NCBI RefSeq assembly: GCF_011682045.1
Contig: NZ_VVIW01000016.1
Coordinates: 62,001-126,000 of the forward strand
Direction: 5' to 3'
Origin: Massilia aquatica
GTDB taxonomy: Bacteria > Pseudomonadota > Gammaproteobacteria > Burkholderiales > Burkholderiaceae_D
Length of the DNA stretch: 64,000 nt
The position numbers and the translations under genes are program-made. Positions 9,776 to 17,097 of the stretch are shown here, one piece after another. The notes below the pieces were generated by a model that saw only the letters and a list, made by a program, of their open reading frames with translations, had not been told where the DNA came from and searched no databases. The first letter of the stretch is position 1. Each line of letters opens with the position of its first letter.

Positions 9776-11302
9776 ATGCCAAGAGACCCCAAACACCCGC
9801 GCGCCCTGCCCGAACAGTCGGAATGGACTTTCGACCTGATCGAGCACGCGCACGAAGAAATCCGCCGTGTCGCCAGGAACTTCGGGCTCGACACCTACCC
9901 CAACCAGCTCGAAATCATCACCGCCGAGCAAATGATGGATGCCTACACCTCGGTCGGCATGCCGGTCTCGTATAACCACTGGTCTTTCGGCAAGCATTTC
10001 CTGTCCACCGAAAAGAGCTACAAGCGCGGCCAGATGGGACTGGCGTACGAGATCGTCATCAACTCGAACCCGTGCATCGCCTATCTGATGGAAGAGAACA
10101 GCCTGACCATGCAGGCACTGGTGATCGCCCACGCTGCCTACGGGCACAATTCATTTTTCAAAGGCAACTACCTGTTCCGCACCTGGACCGATGCCGATGC
10201 GATCGTCGACTATATGGTGTTCGCCAAGAACTACATTGCCGAGTGCGAACAGCGTCACGGTATCGACGCGGTCGAGCTGCTGCTCGATTCCTGCCATGCG
10301 CTGCAGAACTATGGCGTGGACCGCTACAAGCGCCCGGCCAAGCTGTCCCTGGCGCAAGAAAACGCGCGCCAGAAAGAACGCGAAGAATATGCCCAGTCCC
10401 AGGTCAACGAACTGTGGCGCACGGTGCCGCGGCGCGACGAGGAAGCGGCCGACGTGGCGATTCCCCGCTTTCCGCCCGAGCCCGAAGAAAACCTGCTGTA
10501 CTTCATCGAAAAATATGCGCCCCTGCTCGAGCCATGGCAGCGCGAAATGGTCCGCATCACGCGCAAGATTTCCCAATACTTTTATCCGCAGCGCCAGACC
10601 CAGGTGATGAACGAAGGCTGGGCCACTTTCTGGCACTACACGATCTTGCAGGAACTATATAAAGAGGGCATCGTTGGCGACGGCTTCATGATGGAGTTCT
10701 TGCAAAGCCACACCAACGTGGTCTACCAGCCGCCCGCCACCAGCCAGTACTACAGCGGCATCAACCCGTACGCGCTGGGCTTCGCCATGATGAGCGACAT
10801 CCGCCGCATCTGCGAAAACCCGACCCAGGAAGACCGTGACTGGTTTCCCGCGATCGCCGGCACCGACTGGCGAGTGGCGCTCGACTTTGCGATGCGAAAT
10901 TTCAAGGATGAAAGTTTCATTGCCCAATACCTTTCTCCAAAACTGATCCGCGACTTCCACTTCTTTGCCGTGCTCGACGACGACAAGAACGAGAAGCTGA
11001 CCATCTCGGCCATCCACGATGAACGCGGCTACCGCTACGTGCGCCAGCAACTGGCCGAACAGTACAACCTGGGCAACCGCGAGCCCAACATCCAGGTCTG
11101 GCAAGTGAACACGCGCGACGACCGGGCCCTGACCCTGCGCCACACCCAGTTCCAGCGCCGTCCGCTCAACCAGCACGCCCAGGAAGTGCTCAAGCACGTG
11201 GCCCGCCTGTGGGGCTTCGATGTCCATCTGGACACGGTCGACCCCTCCGGGAACATCCTCAGCAGCCTCGAATGCAAGCGCGAGAAGCGCAATCGCTCGT
11301 AG
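9776..11302 (+). CDS. SpoVR/YcgB family protein
   Basis: 508 residues, full length for the family. Conserved blocks include GMPVSYNHWSFGK, AHAAYGHNSFFKGNYLF, QVMNEGWATFWHYTI and YNLGNREPNIQV. Named after Bacillus SpoVR (spore cortex), but present in many non-sporulating proteobacteria where it sits with prkA and yeaH, as here: 30 bases after yeaH, with GGAGA before the ATG. No catalytic motif is established. The block HAAYGHNSFF and further conserved His/Glu residues could bind metal; that is inference. Last gene of the prkA operon. Confidence 0.93.
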   Translation: MPRDPKHPRALPEQSEWTFDLIEHAHEEIRRVARNFGLDTYPNQLEIITAEQMMDAYTSVGMPVSYNHWSFGKHFLSTEKSYKRGQMGLAYEIVINSNPCIAYLMEENSLTMQALVIAHAAYGHNSFFKGNYLFRTWTDADAIVDYMVFAKNYIAECEQRHGIDAVELLLDSCHALQNYGVDRYKRPAKLSLAQENARQKEREEYAQSQVNELWRTVPRRDEEAADVAIPRFPPEPEENLLYFIEKYAPLLEPWQREMVRITRKISQYFYPQRQTQVMNEGWATFWHYTILQELYKEGIVGDGFMMEFLQSHTNVVYQPPATSQYYSGINPYALGFAMMSDIRRICENPTQEDRDWFPAIAGTDWRVALDFAMRNFKDESFIAQYLSPKLIRDFHFFAVLDDDKNEKLTISAIHDERGYRYVRQQLAEQYNLGNREPNIQVWQVNTRDDRALTLRHTQFQRRPLNQHAQEVLKHVARLWGFDVHLDTVDPSGNILSSLECKREKRNRS

Positions 11303-11308
11303 CCGGCC

Positions 11309-11327
11309 AGCCGGCGCAACGCCGGCT
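11309..11327 (+). terminator. stem-loop after the prkA-yeaH-spoVR operon
   Basis: Perfect 8-bp stem AGCCGGCG / CGCCGGCT with a 3-base loop, 6 bases after the spoVR stop. No T-tract follows, so it may be a 3'-end stabiliser or a Rho-assisted end rather than a full intrinsic terminator. Confidence 0.45.
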
Positions 11328-11949
11328 TCCGGGTGCTCCACCCGGCCCTACCAGAGGCGAGCAACGGAATCGTCCATGTCCGCGCAAAAAAGACTGGTAC
11401 GCGCGCATCTATATGCTATATTGCTGACGTGATGACAGTCATTAGCCAGGCGTATAGCTTGGCGCGCCAGGCTGGCCCGGCATCTCTCCGATGACGACCA
11501 TTCCGGCGCTGCGCAGCCAGCCTTTCGACAGCAAGTTCCCGGATGCGCAAGCGTGGCTTTCAACAGGACGACCCCCATGAATGAAACTAGCTATAGTTAG
11601 CATAATCACCACGTCGGGGTCGAATGTTATTTGGCGCAGTGTCAGCAAAGTGTAAGAAACAACGGGTTCAATCCATTGTTCCATGCATTTTGTACGTTTA
11701 AACATGCCCATCAAATAATGTAGCATCTTAGTATTGCTTTTTTTACCGGAAGATGCAGGTCATGGCTCTAGCGAGGCTCTTGACAATCGTTTTCACGCTC
11801 CGGATCGTACCGGTTTGGCGCCGTAAAAATGTATGGTAAAAAAAGAATTCGTAGGTATAATTCGCCGACGTCCCGGATGCGGCTCAAGGTCTTGTCGTGT
11901 TTTGTGGGTTTAGTAGCAACAAAAAGAGTTGGTATTGGAGAAAGCAGGC
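11328..11949. other. intergenic region upstream of tonB
   Basis: About 620 bases without a convincing gene. Small open frames on the minus strand (such as 11442-11726) resemble no family and have no good start. Base composition drops to A/T-rich, notably 11580-11760 and 11820-11880. A TTGACA hexamer at 11780-11785 and a TATAAT at 11856-11861 are the only promoter-like pieces; they are too far apart to belong together. I see no clear Fur box here. Confidence 0.4.
11834..11861 (+). promoter_or_regulatory. putative tonB operon promoter
   Basis: A perfect -10 hexamer TATAAT lies at 11856-11861, 88 bases before the tonB start. The -35 at the expected distance (around 11834-11839, TGGTAA) is poor, so an activator may be needed. 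Confidence 0.35.
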
Positions 11950-12615
11950 ATGAATTTTTCGCATGATAAGAACCCCGGGAAGAATTTCACTGGCATTGCG
12001 GTCGTCATTGCTATTCACGCGTTGGTGGCTTGGGGGATCGTAAGCGGTCTGGGTACCCGCATGGTCACTAAAATGGCTGAAGCAGTGGAAACCAAGATTG
12101 TCGAAGAGGTCAAACCGCCTCCTCCGCCGGATGTTCCGCCACCGCCGCCGCCGCCTGAAATGAAGGCGCCTCCGCCTCCGTTCATTCCGCCGGTCGAAGT
12201 CAACGTACAGCAACCGCCACCGGTGCAGAACACGATCGCCACGGCGACCAATGTCAAGCCGGCCACGACGGAACTGCCACGTCCAGCGCCTCCTGCGCCG
12301 CCAGCACCGGCAGCGCCACCGGCCAACCCGAATCCAGTCCGCGTCGCTGCGGTCGCCGACTTCAACACTTGCGCAAAACCGGAGTTCCCAAAAGCTTCCT
12401 TGCGTAATGAAGAAACCGGCACGGTCACCCTGTCTTTCCTGATCGGTACCGACGGTCGCGTCGCCGATTCGAAAATTGTCAAGTCGAGCGGCTTCAGCGC
12501 CCTGGACAAGGCAGCGAAAGAAGGCATCGGTAAATGCAAGTTCAAGCCAACCATGGTTGATGGCAAGCCGGAACAAGCGTGGATGCAAATGCAATACGTC
12601 TGGACGCTGGATTAA
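11950..12615 (+). CDS. tonB: energy transducer TonB
   Basis: 221 residues from ATG 11950, preceded by GGAG at 11937-11940; the frame extends upstream to a TTG but without support. A short cytosolic N-terminus, one membrane helix (about 13-33), a Pro-rich periplasmic spacer (about 50-125, with runs such as PPPPPPPE) and a C-terminal TonB domain (about 135-221) with the pattern GTVTLSFLIGTDGRV. Two Cys in the C-terminal domain (TCAKPEF and GKCKFKP) could form a disulfide. It couples the ExbB/ExbD proton channel to outer-membrane receptors for siderophores, heme, B12 or glycans. First gene of the cluster. Confidence 0.93.
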   Translation: MNFSHDKNPGKNFTGIAVVIAIHALVAWGIVSGLGTRMVTKMAEAVETKIVEEVKPPPPPDVPPPPPPPEMKAPPPPFIPPVEVNVQQPPPVQNTIATATNVKPATTELPRPAPPAPPAPAAPPANPNPVRVAAVADFNTCAKPEFPKASLRNEETGTVTLSFLIGTDGRVADSKIVKSSGFSALDKAAKEGIGKCKFKPTMVDGKPEQAWMQMQYVWTLD

Positions 12616-12703
12616 GAACCGAGGCGGCAGTTTAGTCTCACTACTGTGATTTTCGTTGTCATTATGTTCAGCGAACTGATTATTTTATAAATTTGGAGGA
12701 AGC

Positions 12704-13636
12704 ATGTTTAAGAATACCCGTTTGTCCGCTGCACTGGCGGCTGTCCTGTTCTCGGTTACAGCAGCTTCGGCGCTGGTTTCCGCACCAGCTTTCGCTGACG
12801 CTCCTGCTCCAGCGGCAGCCCCTGCGGCAGACGCAGCAGCTCCAGCTCCTGCACCAGCACCTGAAGCGGCTGCTCCAGCAGCGCCGGCGCCTGAAGCAGC
12901 AGCACCAGCAGTCAAAGAAGGCGAAAAAGAAGCGGTTCACAACCCGTACGGTATCGAAGCACTGTGGGCCGAAGGCGACTTCGTTTCCAAAGGCACGCTG
13001 ATCATCCTGTCGCTGATGTCCATGGGTTCGTGGTACATCCTGATCACCAAACTGATCGACCAGGCTAAAATCTTCAAGCAGTCGAAAGAAGCCCAGGCTA
13101 AGTTCTGGAAAGCATCGTCGATCGCAGCTGGTTCGGCTACCCTGAAAGAAGGCAGCCCATTCCGCTTCATCGCTGAAACCGGCACCAAGGCAACCAATCA
13201 CCACGACGGCGCCCTGCTTGAGCAGATCGACCTGTCGACCTGGGTGACGATGTCGATCCAGCGCGCTGTTGACAAAGTTCAATCGCGTCTGCAAGACGGC
13301 CTGTCGTTCCTGGCAACCGTTGGTTCGACCGCACCGTTTATCGGTCTGTTCGGTACGGTGTGGGGTATCTACAATGCACTGACTGCCATCGGTATGTCGG
13401 GTAACGCATCGATCGATAAAGTGGCAGGTCCGGTTGGTGAAGCGCTGATCATGACCGCGTTCGGTCTGTTCGTTGCGGTTCCTGCGGTTCTGGGTTACAA
13501 CTGGCTGGTTCGTCGTAACAAGTCGGCCATGGAAGATGTCCGCTCGTTCAGCGCTGACGTTCACTCGGTCCTGATTTCGGGTGCGATGTCGACCAGCGAA
13601 GCTGGCCGTGCTGCCGGCGCTAAAAAGATCGGATAA
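12704..13636 (+). CDS. exbB: MotA/TolQ/ExbB proton channel protein
   Basis: 310 residues. Residues 1-31 are a cleavable signal peptide (ASALVSAPAFA), and residues 32-70 are a low-complexity Ala/Pro linker. The ExbB core follows: first membrane helix about 97-118, and the channel block VGSTAPFIGLFGTVWGI (about 206-222) plus a third helix (about 247-265). Long N-terminal periplasmic extensions are seen in a subset of ExbB proteins. GGAGG precedes the ATG. It powers TonB together with the two ExbD proteins. The Ala/Pro linker is GCT/GCA-rich, which points to high expression. Confidence 0.95.
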   Translation: MFKNTRLSAALAAVLFSVTAASALVSAPAFADAPAPAAAPAADAAAPAPAPAPEAAAPAAPAPEAAAPAVKEGEKEAVHNPYGIEALWAEGDFVSKGTLIILSLMSMGSWYILITKLIDQAKIFKQSKEAQAKFWKASSIAAGSATLKEGSPFRFIAETGTKATNHHDGALLEQIDLSTWVTMSIQRAVDKVQSRLQDGLSFLATVGSTAPFIGLFGTVWGIYNALTAIGMSGNASIDKVAGPVGEALIMTAFGLFVAVPAVLGYNWLVRRNKSAMEDVRSFSADVHSVLISGAMSTSEAGRAAGAKKIG

Positions 13637-13642
13637 TTCACC

Positions 13643-14083
13643 ATGTCCATGAGCGTCGGCTCCGATAGCGGAGAAGAAGATGCAGTCATGTCAGAAATCA
13701 ACACGACGCCGCTTGTCGACATCATGTTGGTTCTGCTGATTATCTTCTTGATTACGAGCCCGGTGGTTCTGAAGCTGCAAAAGATCGCGTTGCCTTCGGA
13801 AACCAACCAGGCATTGAAACCTAAGCCAACCACGGTGAACATCGTCGTCAATAAAGAAGGCGACATGTACTGGAACCAGACCCGTTTGAACGATACGAAC
13901 GAGCTGTTCGAGTTCCTGAAGAAGGAATCCGTCAAGATGCCTCAGCCTGAAGTGCACGTACGCGGCGATCAACAGACCCGTTACGAGTTCATCGGCAAGG
14001 TGATGTTCACGGCACAGCGTGCTGGGATTCAGAAGGTCGGCTTTATTACGGAACCACCAGATAAAACTGGCGGCACCCGCTAA
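13643..14083 (+). CDS. exbD: biopolymer transport protein ExbD (first copy)
   Basis: 146 residues, 6 bases after exbB. A short cytosolic N-terminus is followed by one membrane helix with the essential channel Asp (D26 in NTTPLVDIMLVLLIIFL), then a periplasmic domain ending in RAGIQKVGFITEP. Forms the proton channel with ExbB. It differs clearly from the second ExbD downstream (for example a longer periplasmic part), so the two could form mixed or alternative complexes. Confidence 0.93.
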   Translation: MSMSVGSDSGEEDAVMSEINTTPLVDIMLVLLIIFLITSPVVLKLQKIALPSETNQALKPKPTTVNIVVNKEGDMYWNQTRLNDTNELFEFLKKESVKMPQPEVHVRGDQQTRYEFIGKVMFTAQRAGIQKVGFITEPPDKTGGTR

Positions 14084-14100
14084 GTCCTCCTTGAGCAGGA

Positions 14101-14127
14101 CGCGGGACCAGCAGCACCGGTCCCGCG
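14101..14127 (+). other. intra-operon stem-loop between the two exbD genes
   Basis: Perfect 9-bp stem CGCGGGACC / GGTCCCGCG with a 9-base loop, no T-tract. It may reduce or stabilise transcripts between the two exbD copies. Confidence 0.4.
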
Positions 14128-14161
14128 CCCTGCGGGTTCCAACATTAGAAAAGGAAACATC

Positions 14162-14590
14162 ATGAGTATGAGTGTCGGTTCTCCCGCCGCAGGCGCGGAT
14201 CCGGAACCAATGATGGAAATGAACATGACTCCCTTGATCGACGTGATGTTGGTCTTGATTATCATGTTGATCATCACGATTCCGAAACAAAACCATGCAG
14301 TCAATCTGAACATGCCTGTCGGCAAAACGGATGTTCCGCCGACACCGCCTGTGGTCATCACGATCGACGTCGACTTCGACGGCACGATCTTGTGGGACAA
14401 CGTGGTCGTTCCTGACCGTGCAGCCCTGGAAGCGAAGATGAATTCCGTCGCTGCCATGGCCGACCAGCCGGAAGTGCACCTGCGTCCGAACAAACTGGTT
14501 GAGTACAAGTATGTTGCCGGCGTGATGGCAACTGCGCAGCGCCTCAATGTGAAAAAAATTGGTATGGTTGGTAACGAACAGTTCCAATAA
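14162..14590 (+). CDS. exbD: biopolymer transport protein ExbD (second copy)
   Basis: 142 residues, with a good AAAAGGAAA before the ATG. The Asp of the membrane helix is D27 in NMTPLIDVMLVLIIMLIIT, and the C-terminal domain ends with the family-like KKIGMVGNEQF. It starts with the same MSMSVGS peptide as the first copy, consistent with an old duplication. Such double exbD sets occur in Xanthomonas (exbD1/exbD2) and other proteobacteria, where the second copy can be needed for only some TonB functions. Confidence 0.93.
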   Translation: MSMSVGSPAAGADPEPMMEMNMTPLIDVMLVLIIMLIITIPKQNHAVNLNMPVGKTDVPPTPPVVITIDVDFDGTILWDNVVVPDRAALEAKMNSVAAMADQPEVHLRPNKLVEYKYVAGVMATAQRLNVKKIGMVGNEQFQ

Positions 14591-14611
14591 GCGCTATTGC
14601 TAATTGACGAT

Positions 14612-14640
14612 ACGGCAGGGTAATCCTGCCGTTTCGCTTT
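14612..14640 (+). terminator. intrinsic terminator after exbD2
   Basis: 8-bp stem ACGGCAGG / CCTGCCGT, loop GTAAT, followed by TTCGCTTTT. Placed 21 bases after exbD2 and before the TPR gene, so it may end or attenuate the tonB operon. Confidence 0.8.
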
Positions 14641-14657
14641 TGATTGAAAGAGTCCCA

Positions 14658-15899
14658 ATGATCAAGTTTCGTCTCGCACATCTCGGCCTCGCCATGGCCG
14701 CTCTTGGCTTTACCGCAGCAACGCCCGTCGTCGGACTGTCCACTGCCTATGCAGCAGAAGCGGTGCGCGCGGAAATCGGTGGTCCTTTGCAGGCTGCCCA
14801 GAAAATGATGCAAGCCGGACGCGCGAAAGACGCGCTGAACGAACTGCGCAAGCTCGACAGCAAAAACCCGACCGCGAATGAGCAATACCTGATCGAACGC
14901 GTGCGCGCTGCCGCCGCCTCGACCGCCGGCGACTACGATACCGCCGCCCGCTCGTTCGAAAAACTGATCGACTCGGGCAAGCTGCCCGCCAGCGAACGCG
15001 CCAATTTCTCCGAAGGCCTGATCGGCATTTACATGCGCGCCAAGGAATTCGGCAAGGCCAACGCCGCCATCCAGAAATCGCTGAAAGACCGCGACGATCC
15101 GAAGCTGCGCGCCTACCTGATCCAGAATTACATGTCGATGGGTAACACCGCCGAAGCCACCCGCCTGCTCAAGGCAGACCTGGCCGCCTACGACAAATCC
15201 GGCCGCACGCCGCCGGAAGAACCGCTGCAAATGATGGCCAATCTGCAGAACAAGAGCGGCGATAAGGCCGGCTATGTGGAAACCATCGAAAAACTGGCAG
15301 CCCACCATCCGAAATCGAGCTACTGGGCCGACCTGCTGAACCGTATCGTCAGCAAGCCTGGTTTCGCCGACCGCCTGCGCGTCGACGTTTCGCGCCTGCA
15401 ACTGGCCAACAACCTGCTCAAAAAGCCGAGCGAGTACATGGAGCTGGCCCAGCTGGTCCTGCGCGACGGCGCCCCTGCCGAAGCGGTCAAGATCGTCGAA
15501 AAAGGCTACAAGGCAGGCATCCTGGGTGTGGGCGCCGATGCGCCGCGTCACCAGCGCCTGAAAGACCTGGCCGACAAGTCCCTGGCCGACTTCAACAAGA
15601 ACATCGCCACCACCGAGGCAGCGCTGCAAACCGCCGCCGATAAAGACGGTCTGGTGAGCCTGGGCTACGGCATGGTGCAAGCCGGCCAGGCCGAAAAAGG
15701 CCTGGCGATGATGGAAAAAGCCATCGCCGCCGGTGGCCTCAAGCGTCCCGACGACGCCAAGCTGCGCCTGGGCGAGGCGTACGCCGCGGCCGGCCAGAAA
15801 GCCAAAGCCATCACCGCCCTCAAATCGGTCGGCGGCAAGGACGGCACGGCCGAACTGGCACGCTACTGGATCATGGCCATCAACCATCCAATGGCTTGA
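14658..15899 (+). CDS. exported tetratricopeptide-repeat protein
   Basis: 413 residues from ATG 14658 (GAAAGAG upstream); the frame continues upstream but runs through the terminator. Residues 1-32 form a signal peptide ending in TAYAAEA. The body is made of helical-pair TPR-like repeats (for example ARSFEKLIDSGKLPASERAN and AEKGLAMMEKAIAAGGLKRP). It sits directly behind tonB-exbBD, and in Oxalobacteraceae such a TPR protein commonly follows this set, which suggests a periplasmic scaffold helping the TonB machine. That role is inference; no enzyme motif is present. Confidence 0.8.
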   Translation: MIKFRLAHLGLAMAALGFTAATPVVGLSTAYAAEAVRAEIGGPLQAAQKMMQAGRAKDALNELRKLDSKNPTANEQYLIERVRAAAASTAGDYDTAARSFEKLIDSGKLPASERANFSEGLIGIYMRAKEFGKANAAIQKSLKDRDDPKLRAYLIQNYMSMGNTAEATRLLKADLAAYDKSGRTPPEEPLQMMANLQNKSGDKAGYVETIEKLAAHHPKSSYWADLLNRIVSKPGFADRLRVDVSRLQLANNLLKKPSEYMELAQLVLRDGAPAEAVKIVEKGYKAGILGVGADAPRHQRLKDLADKSLADFNKNIATTEAALQTAADKDGLVSLGYGMVQAGQAEKGLAMMEKAIAAGGLKRPDDAKLRLGEAYAAAGQKAKAITALKSVGGKDGTAELARYWIMAINHPMA

Positions 15900-15926
15900 T
15901 CGTCACCGCGATACGGTAGTCCCCCG

Positions 15927-15961
15927 AAAGCGCTGTCTGCATCTTGCAGGCAGCGCTTTTT
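15927..15961 (+). terminator. intrinsic terminator after the TPR gene
   Basis: 14-bp stem (AAAGCGCTGTCTGC with GCAGGCAGCGCTTT, one G-T pair), 5-base loop, ending in a short T run. Strong. Confidence 0.9.
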
Positions 15962-15997
15962 AGCTTTGAACGTATAATCGCTACTTCGATTATTCAT

Positions 15998-16028
15998 GGG
16001 GACCTCGAAAGACCGTTTCGAGGTTCCC
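15998..16028 (+). promoter_or_regulatory. stem-loop in the ribF leader
   Basis: GGGACCTCGAAA and TTTCGAGGTTCCC pair over 12 bp with a single bulged base and a 5-base loop. It lies 28 bases upstream of the ribF ATG, and a TATAAT at 15973-15978 could be the -10 that places the hairpin at the very 5' end of the transcript. It does not have the multi-helix layout of an FMN riboswitch. Confidence 0.5.
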
Positions 16029-16056
16029 TCATGCACAGACATCCCAAGAGCACTCT

Positions 16057-17028
16057 ATGAAGGTTTTTCGCGGTCTTCCCAACGACCGGGCGCGCGCCCC
16101 CTGCGCACTCACGATCGGTAACTTTGACGGTGTCCATCGCGGTCACCAGGCATTGTTGGCGCGCGTGTGCGCGGCCGCCTCCGAGCTGGGACTGGAAGCG
16201 GCCGTGATGACGTTCGAGCCGCATCCGCGCGAATTTTTCGCGCGCCGCGCCGGCGACCTGTCGCGCGCGCCGAACCGCATCGCCAACCTGCGCGACAAAC
16301 TCCAGTCGCTCTCGAACGCCGGCATCGACCGCGTCATCGTCGAACACTTCAACGAACACTTCGCCGCCATCTCGCCCCAGGATTTCGTCGAGCGCGTGCT
16401 GGTCGAAGGCCTGCACGTCAAGTGGCTGATGGTCGGCGACGACTTCTGCTACGGCGCGCGGCGCGCCGGCACCGTCGCCATGCTGATCGAAGCGGGCAAG
16501 CAGCACGGCTTTCATGTCGAGACGCTGCCCACCGTGATGCACGGCGCCCAGCGCATCTCGTCGTCGGCGGTGCGCACGGCGCTGGCGGCGGGCGACTTCG
16601 GGCAGGCCGGCCAGCTGCTCGGCCACCCGTACGCCATGTCGGGCCATGTGATCCACGGTGCAAAGCTGGGCCGGACGCTCGGTTTTCCGACCTTGAACCT
16701 GCGCGTGGCGCACCGCCCTGCCCTGTCGGGCATTTTCATCGTCCAGGTGCATGGCCTCGGGCCCGAACCGCTGCCCGCCGTGGCCAGCCTGGGCGTGCGC
16801 CCCACCGTCGACGACAGCGGCCGCGTGCTGCTCGAGGTGCACGTGTTCGACTTCGCCCAGTCCTGCTATGGCAAGATGGTGCGCGTCGAATTCCTCGAAA
16901 AGATCCGCGACGAAGAAAAGTACACCGGCTTGGCCACCCTGACCGCCGCGATCACGCGCGACAGCGAGCAGGCGCGCGCCTGGTTCGCCCGGCGCGCCGC
17001 GGCCCTCACCGCCCCAGACCGAATTTGA
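16057..17028 (+). CDS. ribF: bifunctional riboflavin kinase / FAD synthetase
   Basis: 323 residues. The N-terminal FAD-synthetase domain has the nucleotidyltransferase signature TIGNFDGVHRGHQALL (HxGH at 27-30) and SSSAVRTALAAGDF. The C-terminal riboflavin-kinase domain has GRTLGFPTLNL and GVRPTVDDSGRVLLEVHVFDF. It converts riboflavin to FMN and FMN to FAD in the cytosol. It leads the conserved block ribF-ileS-lspA seen across proteobacteria. There is no strong ribosome binding site (only AAGAG). Confidence 0.97.
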   Translation: MKVFRGLPNDRARAPCALTIGNFDGVHRGHQALLARVCAAASELGLEAAVMTFEPHPREFFARRAGDLSRAPNRIANLRDKLQSLSNAGIDRVIVEHFNEHFAAISPQDFVERVLVEGLHVKWLMVGDDFCYGARRAGTVAMLIEAGKQHGFHVETLPTVMHGAQRISSSAVRTALAAGDFGQAGQLLGHPYAMSGHVIHGAKLGRTLGFPTLNLRVAHRPALSGIFIVQVHGLGPEPLPAVASLGVRPTVDDSGRVLLEVHVFDFAQSCYGKMVRVEFLEKIRDEEKYTGLATLTAAITRDSEQARAWFARRAAALTAPDRI

Positions 17029-17097
17029 CGCCACCCGCTTGAACGCAGCAGAGCGTCACGATCCAAGACACCCAGATACACCTCTTTGAAGAAAAAT

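Noticed and set aside
11442-11726. 94-codon minus-strand frame upstream of tonB
   Set aside because: No convincing start signal, atypical composition and no recognisable motif.
15973-16056. FMN riboswitch before ribF
   Set aside because: Only a single hairpin is present; the conserved multi-stem FMN element is absent.
17029-17097. T-box leader before ileS
   Set aside because: The gap is only 69 bases with no specifier or antiterminator structure; T-boxes are also rare in proteobacteria.
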